Origin: Bordetella genomosp. 10
GTDB taxonomy: Bacteria; Pseudomonadota; Gammaproteobacteria; Burkholderiales; Burkholderiaceae_B
Direction: 5' to 3'
Assembly (NCBI RefSeq): GCF_002261225.1
Contig: NZ_NEVM01000005.1
Coordinates: 1,612,001 to 1,676,000, forward strand
DNA: 64,000 bases
Position 1 is the first letter of the stretch. Each line of letters opens with the position of its first letter. The position numbers and the translations under genes were made by a program. Below, piece after piece: positions 18,689-27,608 of this stretch. The notes under the pieces are model-generated. The model saw only the letters and a program-made list of their open reading frames with translations. It searched no databases and had not been told where the DNA came from.

Positions 18689-21600
18689 GCGACGGCACGA
18701 TCGCCCACCAGGAGCAAACCGCCCCGCGCACCTTGCGCACCCTGATCGCGGCACAGGCCGGCGCCGCGCTGACCACCGATGACGTGCTGGTGCTGATCCT
18801 GCCCCTGTTCCAGCAGGTGGCCGCGCTGCATGCGCAGGGCAAGGTGGCCGCGCTCGATCCCGAGAGCATCCTCGTCGGCGACGACGGCGTCCTAGGCTTG
18901 CGTCGCCCCGAAGGCGAACCGCCCCTCATGGACATCGGCGCCGTGCATCGCGTGCAGCCGCACCCGGCCTCGGGCCTGAACATCGTCGGCACGCTGCAGC
19001 GCAGCCACACGGAGGACGGGCGCCGGGAAGAGTCGGACCTGGCGCTGCAGTTCGATGCCGCCCAGCCCATCGCCCGCCCTGTGTATCTGCCGGGCCCCGC
19101 GAGCTGGGAGCTGCAAGTCGGGCACCATGACGAGATCACCGACGTCTTCCTGCTCGGCATGGCGCTGGCGAGCCTGGCCTGCGGCCTGGACTTTGCCGAC
19201 GAGAACGACTTGCGCGCGTTCGTCCTGCACCGGCGCAATCTGTTCGTGCTGCACGAGCGCCTGCATCCGATCGTCGCGGCGGCCATCGTCGAGATGACCG
19301 AGGCCAACCGGCACGACCGCGCCACCGACGTGGCGGAGCTCGCCACGCGCCTGCGCACCTGGCGCGAGCAACCGCTCGGCCTGGACGTGGCGCGCGCCCT
19401 GGCGGGCGCCACCGGCGCCACCTCGCGTCGCACCGCGGTGCTCGCGCACCTGCGCGACCGCCTGTTCGACCTGTCGCGCCGCAACCGCCTGCTGTATTTC
19501 CGGCCGACGGCCGCCACCGTCAACCTGACCGTGGCCAGCGTGCCGCTGATGCTGCAAATAGAGAGCGTGCGCCCCGAGCACATCTGTACCTGGGGCGGAC
19601 CGTTCGCCGCCGAACTGGTGGCGGGCAAGCCGGTCTCATTGCAGCGCTGGCTGCGCTTTGAGGACCAGCCCTACCTGCCCGCGTCGCTGGACCGCCTGAT
19701 TGCCGAGACGCGCCGCGACCGCGCCGAGTTCGGCTTCAGCAACCTGCGCCTGGTGGTGGGCTTCCTGCGTTGGCACAACCTGAAGGAAGCGCCGGACGAG
19801 CGCATCGTCACGCCGCTGCTGTGGCTGCCGGTGGAACTGGTCAAGCGCAAGGGCGTGCGCGACCAGTACGTGATCCAGGGCAGCGGCGGAGATGCCGAGT
19901 TCAACCCGGTGCTGCGCCATCACCTGAGCCAGCTCTACGACATCCGACTGCCCGAGACGGTGGACCTGGGCAAGACCACCCTGGCGGAGATCCACGCCGA
20001 CATCCTCGCGCAGATCCGCCGCTCCGAACCGGCGGTCGAATTGCGCCTGGTGGACAAGGCGGCCGTCCGCCTGGTGCGGCAGAAGGCGCTACAGCGCATG
20101 CAGCAGTATCAACGCCGCAAGCCGGCGGCCGGGACGCGCGTGCGCGCCGGCGGCGGCGGCCTGCTGCCTCCCTACAGCTATGCGCGGGACGACTACCGCC
20201 CGCTGGGCCGCGCGCTGTTCGAGCATTGGGTACGCCCGAGCGAACTGCCGCAACGCTTCGAGGCCGGCGCCGCGCCCGGCGCCGGCGTACGCCAGCCGCA
20301 CATGGCCGAGCCGGCCGCGGTCACCGAGGAGCGCGAGGGCTACGTATTGCAGGAATCCGAAGGCCACCGCTATGCGTGGGACCTCGATCTCACGCAGGTC
20401 ACGCTGGCCAACTTCAACTACAAGAAGATGTCGCTGGTGCGCGACTACGCGCAACTGCTGGATGCCCCGAGCGCCAACCCGGCGTTCGATCGCGTGTTCT
20501 CGATCGAGCCGCGCGAGGTGGAAACCGCGGTTCCCGCGCCGCTCGCACCGGGCGAGCAATGGAACGTGGTGGCCTCCGACGCCACGCAGAACGCCGCCGT
20601 CGGCCTGGCTCGCGACCAGCGCAGCTTCATCATCCAGGGGCCGCCGGGCACCGGCAAGTCGCAGACCATCACCAACCTCATCGCCGACTACGCCGGGCGC
20701 GGCAAGCGCGTGCTGTTCGTGTGCGAGAAGCGCGCCGCGCTGGACGTGGTGTTCCACCGCCTCAAGCAGAGCGGGCTGGACCCGCTTTGCTGCCTGATCC
20801 ACGATTCGCAGACCGACAAGAAAGCCTTCATCGCCGACCTGAAGGCCTGCTACGAACAGTGGATCGCCCAGCCGGACGACAGCGCCGCCTTGCAGGCGCG
20901 GCGCACGGCGCTGGTGGATGCGCTCACGGTCCACCAGCGGCGGATCGATGCGTTCGAAGCGGCGCTGGCCGCCGCGCCCGATGCCCTGGGCGACAGCGTG
21001 CGCGTATTGCTGCGCCGCATGGCCGCGCTGCCGGCGGCGCCCGGGATCAGCCCGGCCCTGCGCGAGCGCCTGCCGGCGCTGGCCGAATGGGACGGCCAGC
21101 GCGAACTCGTCCAGCGCCTGCACCGCGCGCTGCGCGAGCGTTTCGGCGTGGACAGCCTGGCCGCCCACCCGTTCGCGCGCCTGTCGGCCCGACTGGTGGC
21201 CGATGAACGCGCGTTTGGCCGCGCCGAGCAACTATGCCAGGAGACCGAAGCGCTGTTCGACACGCTGGACCCGCTGCTCGACAGCACGGCCAGCCTGATC
21301 GGTCACGACACCGCGCTGGAACATGCCCGCGCCCTCTCCGCCGACAGCCAGTGGCTGCTCGACACCGGGCTTGCCGCCCATCTGGAACTGCTCGATCCGG
21401 CTTCGTCCGCGCAGGCGGCGTTGCGCCAGGTGCGGACCGACCTGGAGGGGCTTGCCGAAGCGCTGACCGGCGCGCAAGCCGCCACCGCCCACTGGCGGGA
21501 CAAGCTCGACGCCGGCGACACCGAATCCGCGTTGGCCCTGGCCAAGCGCCTGGAGCCCTCCGCCATGCGCTGGCTGCAACCCGCATGGTGGCGCCTGCGC

Positions 21601-24201
21601 GCCGAACTCAAGCGCCGCTACGATTTCACCCGGCACGCCGTGCACCCCGGCTACGGCAAGGTACTCGAACAGTTGGCGGCCGAACACGCCGCGGCCAGCG
21701 CGCTGGCCGCGGCGGATGCCGACAGCCGCAAGCGCTACGGCGTGGGCGAAATGCAGGCCTTCCTGCGCGCCCTGGCCGACCTGGAGCAGCGCCTGCAATC
21801 CGGCGGCGGCCCGCGCGAGCTGGTCGCCTACCTGCGCCAGGCCATCGACCCGGTGGCCGCCGCCCGCGCGCAGGCCGGCGCGCGCGACGCGCTCGACAAG
21901 CTGGACCAGCGCGTGCGCGAGGGGCTGGCGCTCGACGCCGACGCGCGCCTGGCGGACATCGCCGAAGGACTGCGCGACCTGCGCGAGGCGCTCGACGACC
22001 TGCCCGACATGCTGCCGCTGCTGCGCGCCGTGCATGCCGGCGCCCCGGCCTGCGCCGCCACGCTGCAACGGATCGACCATGCGCCGGCGCAGCTTGACGC
22101 GCTCGTCGCCGACGAGGCGCTGCGCCGCCTGGAGCGCGAGAATCCCGTGCTGGCGCGCTTCAACGGCGCGGCGCTGGCCCAGGCCGCGCGTGCGCTGGCA
22201 CAAGGCCAGCGCGAGCTGCTCGCGCTCAACGCCCAGGTGGTGCGCGCCACCCTGCACCGGCAGTTTTCCGAGCACGTCCGGCTATCGGCGCTGTCAGCCA
22301 CGCAACTCGACGCCGACGGCAAGGTTTTCAAGAAGCAATACGCTACCGGCCGCCGCGAGCTGGAGCACGAGTTCGGCAAGAGCATGCGCCACCGGTCCAT
22401 CCGCGACCTGGCCGACGACGAGACCGGCGCCGTCATCAACGACCTCAAGCCGATCTGGCTGATGAGCCCGTTGTCGGTGTCCGACACCCTGCCCTTGTCG
22501 CCGGACCTGTTCGACGTCGTGATCTTCGACGAAGCCAGCCAGATCCCCACCGAAGAAGCCGTGCCCGCGCTGAGCCGCGCGCGCCAGGTGGTGGTGGTCG
22601 GCGACGAGATGCAGTTGCCGCCCACCAGCTTCTTCACCGCCGGCGGCAGCGAGGACGAAGACGAGATCGTGGTGGCGGAAGACGGCGACCGCGTCACCAT
22701 CAACCTCGACGCCGACAGCCTGCTGAACCAGGCCGCGCGCAACCTGCCCGCCACCTTGCTGGCGTGGCACTACCGCAGCCGGCACGAATCGCTCATCAGC
22801 TTCTCCAACGCGGCCTTCTATGATGGGCGGCTGGTCACGATTCCCGATCGCGCGCTGGCGCGGGCCGAGGATGACGATGACGCCGCGCCGCTGCGTTCCG
22901 ACAGGGATGACGCCGGCATCGCCGGCGCGGACCTGCTGCTGGCGCGGCCGATCAGCTTCCACCGGCTGGCTGACGGCGTCTACGTGGAGCGCCGCAACGC
23001 GCCCGAGGCGCGCTACATCGCGCTGACGGTGCGTGAGCTGCTGCGCCGCGAGAGCGGCCTGAGCCTGGGCATCGTGGCATTCTCCGAGGCGCAGCAGAGC
23101 GCCATCGAGGCCGCGCTGGAAGCCCTGGCCGCCGAAGACGCCGACTTCTCCACGCGCCTCGAACGCGAGTACGTGCGCGAGGACGACGACCAGTTCAACG
23201 GCCTGTTCGTGAAGAACCTGGAGAACGTGCAGGGCGACGAGCGTGACGTCATCCTGCTGAGCATCTGCTATGCGCCCGGTCCCGATGGCAAGATGCAGAT
23301 GAACTTCGGCCCGATCAACCAGCGCGGCGGCGAAAAGCGCCTGAACGTGATATTCAGCCGTGCGCGGCATCGCATGGCGGTGGTCTCCACCATCCAGGCC
23401 GAGGCCATCACCAACGTGCACAACGACGGCGCCGCCGCGCTGCGCGCCTTCCTGCAATTCGCGCAGGCCAGCGCGGCCGGCCAGTTCGAGCGCGCGCAAG
23501 CGGTGCTCGGGGCGCTCAACCAGGGCGCGCGCGACGCATTCACGCGGCAGGCGTCGCCCGACAGCATTCGCGATGCGCTGGCGGAGGCGTTGCGTACGCG
23601 CGGCCATCAGGTGCATGCCAACGTCGGCCACTCGCAGTTCCGCTGCGACCTGGCCATCGTCGATACAGCCAGGCAGGACTACGCGCTGGCCATCCTGCTG
23701 GACAACCCGACCGACGCCGTGACCGACACCGCCGAGCGATATGTGTTCCGCCCCGGCATCCTGCGCGGCTTCGGCTGGCGCGTGCTCGACATCCCCGGCA
23801 AGGACTGGCTCGACGATGCCGACGCGGTGATCGCCCGCATCGAGGCCATGCTGGCGAGCGGCGAAGACCGGGCGCTGGATACGGAGATCGAGTTGCTCGT
23901 ATCCGTGCAACCCCCGTCACAGCCGTCAATTGACCCTGACGCCCCTGACGCCCCGGCCGAGCCCGCCGCCACGGCGCCCTCCGAACAGGAACACTCGCGC
24001 TCGCTGCGCTTCGAGCAAGGCAACGCGCGCAAGTTCTGGCGCGCGAACCTGCGCGGCACGGAACTGAGCGTCAGCTATGGCCGCATCGGCGCCGCCGGCC
24101 AGACCAACATCAAGCAATTCGAGACCGCCGAGCGCGCGCGGCGCGAGATGGACAAGCTGGTGGGCGAGAAACTGCGCAAGGGTTACGTCGAGGATGAATA
24201 G
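18685..24201 (+). CDS. Giant DUF4011 SF1 helicase with pseudokinase, PD-(D/E)XK-like and WGR domains
   Basis: An 1838-residue multidomain protein. Residues 1-235 resemble the C-lobe of a protein kinase (HAQGKVAALDPESILV, ITDVFLLGMALASLACGLD) without a clear catalytic set. DUF4011 begins near 256 (LRDRLFDLSRRNRLLYF). The SF1 helicase has Walker A GPPGTGKS at 652-659, a long helical insert, Walker B DEAS at 1282-1285, the GDEMQLPPTSFF motif, and motifs V and VI near 1517 and 1553. Residues about 1625-1725 resemble a Vsr/MTES_1575-type nuclease fold (FRCDLAIVD), but the usual ECDG is ILLDN, so activity is doubtful. A WGR domain ends the protein (1772-1838). Domain kinship with DUF4011 anti-phage helicases suggests defence; this is inference. 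Confidence 0.88.
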   Translation: MSDGTIAHQEQTAPRTLRTLIAAQAGAALTTDDVLVLILPLFQQVAALHAQGKVAALDPESILVGDDGVLGLRRPEGEPPLMDIGAVHRVQPHPASGLNIVGTLQRSHTEDGRREESDLALQFDAAQPIARPVYLPGPASWELQVGHHDEITDVFLLGMALASLACGLDFADENDLRAFVLHRRNLFVLHERLHPIVAAAIVEMTEANRHDRATDVAELATRLRTWREQPLGLDVARALAGATGATSRRTAVLAHLRDRLFDLSRRNRLLYFRPTAATVNLTVASVPLMLQIESVRPEHICTWGGPFAAELVAGKPVSLQRWLRFEDQPYLPASLDRLIAETRRDRAEFGFSNLRLVVGFLRWHNLKEAPDERIVTPLLWLPVELVKRKGVRDQYVIQGSGGDAEFNPVLRHHLSQLYDIRLPETVDLGKTTLAEIHADILAQIRRSEPAVELRLVDKAAVRLVRQKALQRMQQYQRRKPAAGTRVRAGGGGLLPPYSYARDDYRPLGRALFEHWVRPSELPQRFEAGAAPGAGVRQPHMAEPAAVTEEREGYVLQESEGHRYAWDLDLTQVTLANFNYKKMSLVRDYAQLLDAPSANPAFDRVFSIEPREVETAVPAPLAPGEQWNVVASDATQNAAVGLARDQRSFIIQGPPGTGKSQTITNLIADYAGRGKRVLFVCEKRAALDVVFHRLKQSGLDPLCCLIHDSQTDKKAFIADLKACYEQWIAQPDDSAALQARRTALVDALTVHQRRIDAFEAALAAAPDALGDSVRVLLRRMAALPAAPGISPALRERLPALAEWDGQRELVQRLHRALRERFGVDSLAAHPFARLSARLVADERAFGRAEQLCQETEALFDTLDPLLDSTASLIGHDTALEHARALSADSQWLLDTGLAAHLELLDPASSAQAALRQVRTDLEGLAEALTGAQAATAHWRDKLDAGDTESALALAKRLEPSAMRWLQPAWWRLRAELKRRYDFTRHAVHPGYGKVLEQLAAEHAAASALAAADADSRKRYGVGEMQAFLRALADLEQRLQSGGGPRELVAYLRQAIDPVAAARAQAGARDALDKLDQRVREGLALDADARLADIAEGLRDLREALDDLPDMLPLLRAVHAGAPACAATLQRIDHAPAQLDALVADEALRRLERENPVLARFNGAALAQAARALAQGQRELLALNAQVVRATLHRQFSEHVRLSALSATQLDADGKVFKKQYATGRRELEHEFGKSMRHRSIRDLADDETGAVINDLKPIWLMSPLSVSDTLPLSPDLFDVVIFDEASQIPTEEAVPALSRARQVVVVGDEMQLPPTSFFTAGGSEDEDEIVVAEDGDRVTINLDADSLLNQAARNLPATLLAWHYRSRHESLISFSNAAFYDGRLVTIPDRALARAEDDDDAAPLRSDRDDAGIAGADLLLARPISFHRLADGVYVERRNAPEARYIALTVRELLRRESGLSLGIVAFSEAQQSAIEAALEALAAEDADFSTRLEREYVREDDDQFNGLFVKNLENVQGDERDVILLSICYAPGPDGKMQMNFGPINQRGGEKRLNVIFSRARHRMAVVSTIQAEAITNVHNDGAAALRAFLQFAQASAAGQFERAQAVLGALNQGARDAFTRQASPDSIRDALAEALRTRGHQVHANVGHSQFRCDLAIVDTARQDYALAILLDNPTDAVTDTAERYVFRPGILRGFGWRVLDIPGKDWLDDADAVIARIEAMLASGEDRALDTEIELLVSVQPPSQPSIDPDAPDAPAEPAATAPSEQEHSRSLRFEQGNARKFWRANLRGTELSVSYGRIGAAGQTNIKQFETAERARREMDKLVGEKLRKGYVEDE

Positions 24202-24221
24202 ACCGTGGGACAACGCTACCG

Positions 24222-25277
24222 CTAGCGCGTCAGAACCAAGCGGCCGCGGACCACGCCGGCGCGCAGGCGGTTCAGCGCGCCATTCACCTCATCGAACGGA
24301 ACCTGCTCGACAGGCAGCGACTCCACTTTGCCGGCGCGGACCAAGGCTACCAACTCCTTGAGCTCGGACAGGCTACCCACGTATGAGCCCTGCAACGAAA
24401 TCGAGCGTAAAACCAAGGCTGGCAACGGGATCGTGAAATCTCCGCCGAACAGGCCCACGACTACGCACGTGCCGCCCTTGCGGATGACGTTTACGGCGAA
24501 CTGGGTCGTGGTAGTCGCACCGACAAAATCAATGGCTGCCGCAACGCCACCCGCCATCGCGAGAACGCGGCTAGCGGCATCCGCTTCGCGCGGGTCCAGG
24601 ATGAGCTCGGCGCCAAGCTGCCTCGCCAGGTCGCGCTTGCCGGCATCAAGATCGGCCACGGCGATCCGCTTAAAGCCCAGGCCCTTCGCGATCTTCAGCG
24701 CGCTCAGGCCGACACCGCCCAGGCCCACAAGCAGCAGCAAATCGTTTTCCTTGTCGACATCCGTCTTGCGCAGGGCGCTATATGCCGTCACGCCCGAGCA
24801 GCCGAATGTCGCGGCGAGCGTGGGGTCCAACCCCGTGGCATCGATAAGATAATCAGGATGAGGAACAAGGCATTTTTCGGCATAACCGCCAGCGCGGAAC
24901 ACACCGAGACTTGCGGGCTTGGCGCACAAGTTTTCCTGGCCGCGCCGGCACGCTTCGCACTTGCCACACCCCATCCATGGATAAACCAGGAACGTCTTGC
25001 CGATTTCTGCATCGCCAATGGGCGCCTCGGGGCCTTTCGCGACAAGGCGCCCCAGTACTTCGTGGCCCATGACAACGGGCGGCGTTACACCCCGGTCCTT
25101 CAAGTCGATCCGTTTGCCACCACCCGCGTCGTAATAGCCGTCCTGCAGGTGAAGATCGGTATGGCATACGCCGCATCGGATCACCTCGATAAGGACCTCG
25201 GTCCCGCCTGGCACCGGCTCGGGCCGGTCGATGATTTCCAGCGGTTCACAAAAACAGTTTATGGCGTATGCGCGCAT
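24222..25277 (-). CDS. Zinc-dependent alcohol dehydrogenase (MDR family)
   Basis: A 351-residue medium-chain dehydrogenase oxidising alcohols to aldehydes with NAD(P)+. Catalytic zinc residues are in CGVCHTDLH and GHEVLG; the structural zinc lobe is CGKCEACRRGQENLC; the cofactor loop is LLVGLGGVGLSALKIA with an acidic residue after beta-2 (VADLDAG) favouring NAD+. It lies last in the leftward group alkyl-sulfatase / Bug receptor / IclR / this gene. The natural reading is that it oxidises the alcohol released by the sulfatase, but the 178-bp gap to the IclR gene leaves its co-transcription open. Confidence 0.9.
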   Translation of the reverse strand: MRAYAINCFCEPLEIIDRPEPVPGGTEVLIEVIRCGVCHTDLHLQDGYYDAGGGKRIDLKDRGVTPPVVMGHEVLGRLVAKGPEAPIGDAEIGKTFLVYPWMGCGKCEACRRGQENLCAKPASLGVFRAGGYAEKCLVPHPDYLIDATGLDPTLAATFGCSGVTAYSALRKTDVDKENDLLLLVGLGGVGLSALKIAKGLGFKRIAVADLDAGKRDLARQLGAELILDPREADAASRVLAMAGGVAAAIDFVGATTTTQFAVNVIRKGGTCVVVGLFGGDFTIPLPALVLRSISLQGSYVGSLSELKELVALVRAGKVESLPVEQVPFDEVNGALNRLRAGVVRGRLVLTR

Positions 25278-25455
25278 GGCTCGAACTCACAAATTGACTG
25301 GCAGGATGGACCAGGGCAGCCGGGCCGGCAGGATGCCGGTGGGCGCACTTGGACACGTGCCTGGAACGCCCGGAAATCTAACAAAACCAGTGGCGTCGCG
25401 GAACCATCGTTCCGCTCTGTCGAATTTGTTCTCGGAGATACGGAGCCTCTCGTGA

Positions 25456-26349
25456 CTAGCGGAGGCCGAGCATTCCCTCGATGGTTCGCACCATTGATAT
25501 GAGACGAGGCCCTATGTCTCTGGATAATTGATCGTCGCCGAGCAGATAGGTGGGAATGCTGCAATTGAAGACAAGGATCTCGCCGTCCGGCATGGCGCGC
25601 ATTGGCACGGCTACCGCGCAAATCTGCGGCTGCCAGTCACCGAACGATGTACAGTACCCGCGCGCTGGAAAGTTACGCAGTTCCGCCTCGATGGTCGTAT
25701 GGTATTCAGCCCATTGGTCCGGAACCTTTACTCTTAGCTGGTTAAGGAGCGCGGCGCGTTCTTCTGGCGTGTAGGCCGCGATCAAGGCGCGGCCCATTGC
25801 AGTCCTTGCAATGGGGAAACTAAGCCCGACGTCCGCGGGATTAGGAAGATGAGCTGGCCCCTGGCTGGTCTCGATATAGACAACATTCAGCCGGTCGCGC
25901 ATGCCCAGGGCGACTGAGCCCTTTATATGATCCGCAAGCTGCTTCATTAGCGGTCTTGCAATCTGCCTGATATTCAAACTAGACAGCAGGGGATACCCGA
26001 TGGACAGCACCGCTGAACCGAGCTGATATTTTCCGTTGGCACGATTGGCGCGTAGATACCCCATGCGTACCAGCGTATAGGTAAACCTTGAAATGGTCGC
26101 CTTGGCCATTCCCGTCCTGGCCGCCAATTCGGCATTGCTCAATTCCGAATCCCGCGGTGTAAAGCAGTGAAGCACGGCAAGCCCACGTCCCAACGTCATG
26201 GCGAACTGCCGGTCGTCCTCGAACTCGTCAAGAGCCACATATGAGGACGCTAAGATGGGATTCTGGCCGGGCCACCCGGCCGCTTCGGCCTGCCGCCCAC
26301 GCGAGGACGATCTCGCCCGCAGCTTCCCGCTCTTGAATGCTTCCGACAT
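25456..26349 (-). CDS. IclR-family transcriptional regulator
   Basis: A 297-residue regulator. Start chosen at MSEAFKSG because GAGG lies at proper spacing. The winged helix is MTLGRGLAVLHCF ... AELAARTGMAKATISRFTYTLVRMGYL and the effector domain follows with VVYIETSQGP, FPIARTAMGRALIAAYTPEER and ICAVAVPMRA. The first 55 residues are a basic Ser/Arg-rich tail seen in several proteobacterial IclR proteins. It lies between the Bug receptor and the alcohol dehydrogenase genes on the same strand and is the likely local regulator of that group. Confidence 0.9.
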   Translation of the reverse strand: MSEAFKSGKLRARSSSRGRQAEAAGWPGQNPILASSYVALDEFEDDRQFAMTLGRGLAVLHCFTPRDSELSNAELAARTGMAKATISRFTYTLVRMGYLRANRANGKYQLGSAVLSIGYPLLSSLNIRQIARPLMKQLADHIKGSVALGMRDRLNVVYIETSQGPAHLPNPADVGLSFPIARTAMGRALIAAYTPEERAALLNQLRVKVPDQWAEYHTTIEAELRNFPARGYCTSFGDWQPQICAVAVPMRAMPDGEILVFNCSIPTYLLGDDQLSRDIGPRLISMVRTIEGMLGLR

Positions 26350-26504
26350 TCGTGCCTCGCCAGAAAAGGGAAACGGGGACTCATGCACGTTCGGGTTCGG
26401 CAACGCCGAATAGCGATGCCGCCGCACCGAGCGCCTCGCATCTTATCAGGCGGTGGGCAAGCGCCCGGCACCATTCGGCGATGCCGGGCCGATAGCCCAC
26501 CAGT

Positions 26505-27524
26505 TCAATTGAAATCCGTCCCGGTTGCCTTGACCAGATCAGCCCAAATGCGCGTTTCAGCGCGCATCTGGTCCGTGAAAGCAGCACGAGGCGTCCAGTC
26601 GCCACGCATGCCGAATTCGGCCACTTTCGCCTTTACCTCGGGATCCGATGCGGCCTCCTGAGCGGCCTTTTCCAGCAACTCGACAATCGGCTCCGGCGTT
26701 TTTGCGGGCGCGAAGAGGCCGAACCAGATATCAAGTTTAAGCGGCACGCCGGACTCGGCAAATGTCGGGACGTGGGGTAACGCCGGCGAACGTTCCGCAC
26801 CGCTCACGGCGAGCGCGCGCAGCTTACCGGCTTTTATCAACGCCAATGCGGTCGTGGGGTCGGACATGCCCAGAGGCAACACCCCCCCGATGACGTCGGA
26901 CATAAGAGGGCCAGCGCCCTTATAGGGGACGTGCCGCAGCTTGACGTTTGCCGCGACGTTGATGCTGATTCCCGCCAGATGGCCGCCCGAGCCGACTCCC
27001 CAGGAACCATAGGCGAAGTCGCCTCCCGGTTTCTTCGCCAAGGAGATCAGTTCCTCAAGGTTATGCGCCGGGAAGCTCGGGTTCGCGACCAGGATGTTTC
27101 CGCCATACGCAATTCGAGAGATGGCGACGAAGTCTTTCAACGGCACATAGGGTAAATGCGGAAAAGTGGCAGGAGCGATGACCTGTGTACCTGAAACGCC
27201 AACCAGCAGCGTATAGCCATCGGGGGCGGAACGTGCAACCTTGGCTGCGCCAATTGTGCCACTTGCTCCAGCGACGTTCTCCACGACAACGGTTTGCTTC
27301 AAGGCAGTTCCCATTCGTGCCGCGACGATACGTGCCAGAATGTCCGTGCCGCCGCCGGGAGCGAAGGGCACGATCAGGCGAATAGGTTTGTCCGGATACG
27401 CAGCCGCCGAGACGGAGGGTATCGTAGCGGCAAGCACTGACATTGCCGCTGCCGTGGCGGCGCCGAGCCGTACTGCCCTGACGTGGACGATGCAGCTCCG
27501 AAATGCATTAGCAAAACGTTTCAT
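26505..27524 (-). CDS. Bug-family (tripartite tricarboxylate transporter) periplasmic receptor
   Basis: A 339-residue solute-binding protein with a signal peptide ending near SVSAAAYPDKP. The mature part starts PIRLIVPFAPGGGTDILARI, the Bug signature, and has the ligand-loop features VVVENVAGASGTIGA and PYKGAGP. Bug receptors are hugely expanded in Bordetella and bind carboxylates or amides; many have no dedicated TctAB permease nearby, as here. It lies 84 bp after the alkyl-sulfatase gene and probably captures a related substrate. Confidence 0.93.
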   Translation of the reverse strand: MKRFANAFRSCIVHVRAVRLGAATAAAMSVLAATIPSVSAAAYPDKPIRLIVPFAPGGGTDILARIVAARMGTALKQTVVVENVAGASGTIGAAKVARSAPDGYTLLVGVSGTQVIAPATFPHLPYVPLKDFVAISRIAYGGNILVANPSFPAHNLEELISLAKKPGGDFAYGSWGVGSGGHLAGISINVAANVKLRHVPYKGAGPLMSDVIGGVLPLGMSDPTTALALIKAGKLRALAVSGAERSPALPHVPTFAESGVPLKLDIWFGLFAPAKTPEPIVELLEKAAQEAASDPEVKAKVAEFGMRGDWTPRAAFTDQMRAETRIWADLVKATGTDFN

Positions 27525-27608
27525 GGTTATCTCCGGACTCCCTGTCCTCTCGTTATTCGGAAATGACAGCCGGGCCCCGGTCGATGGGGCGAGGCGTGCC
27601 AGATCTCG

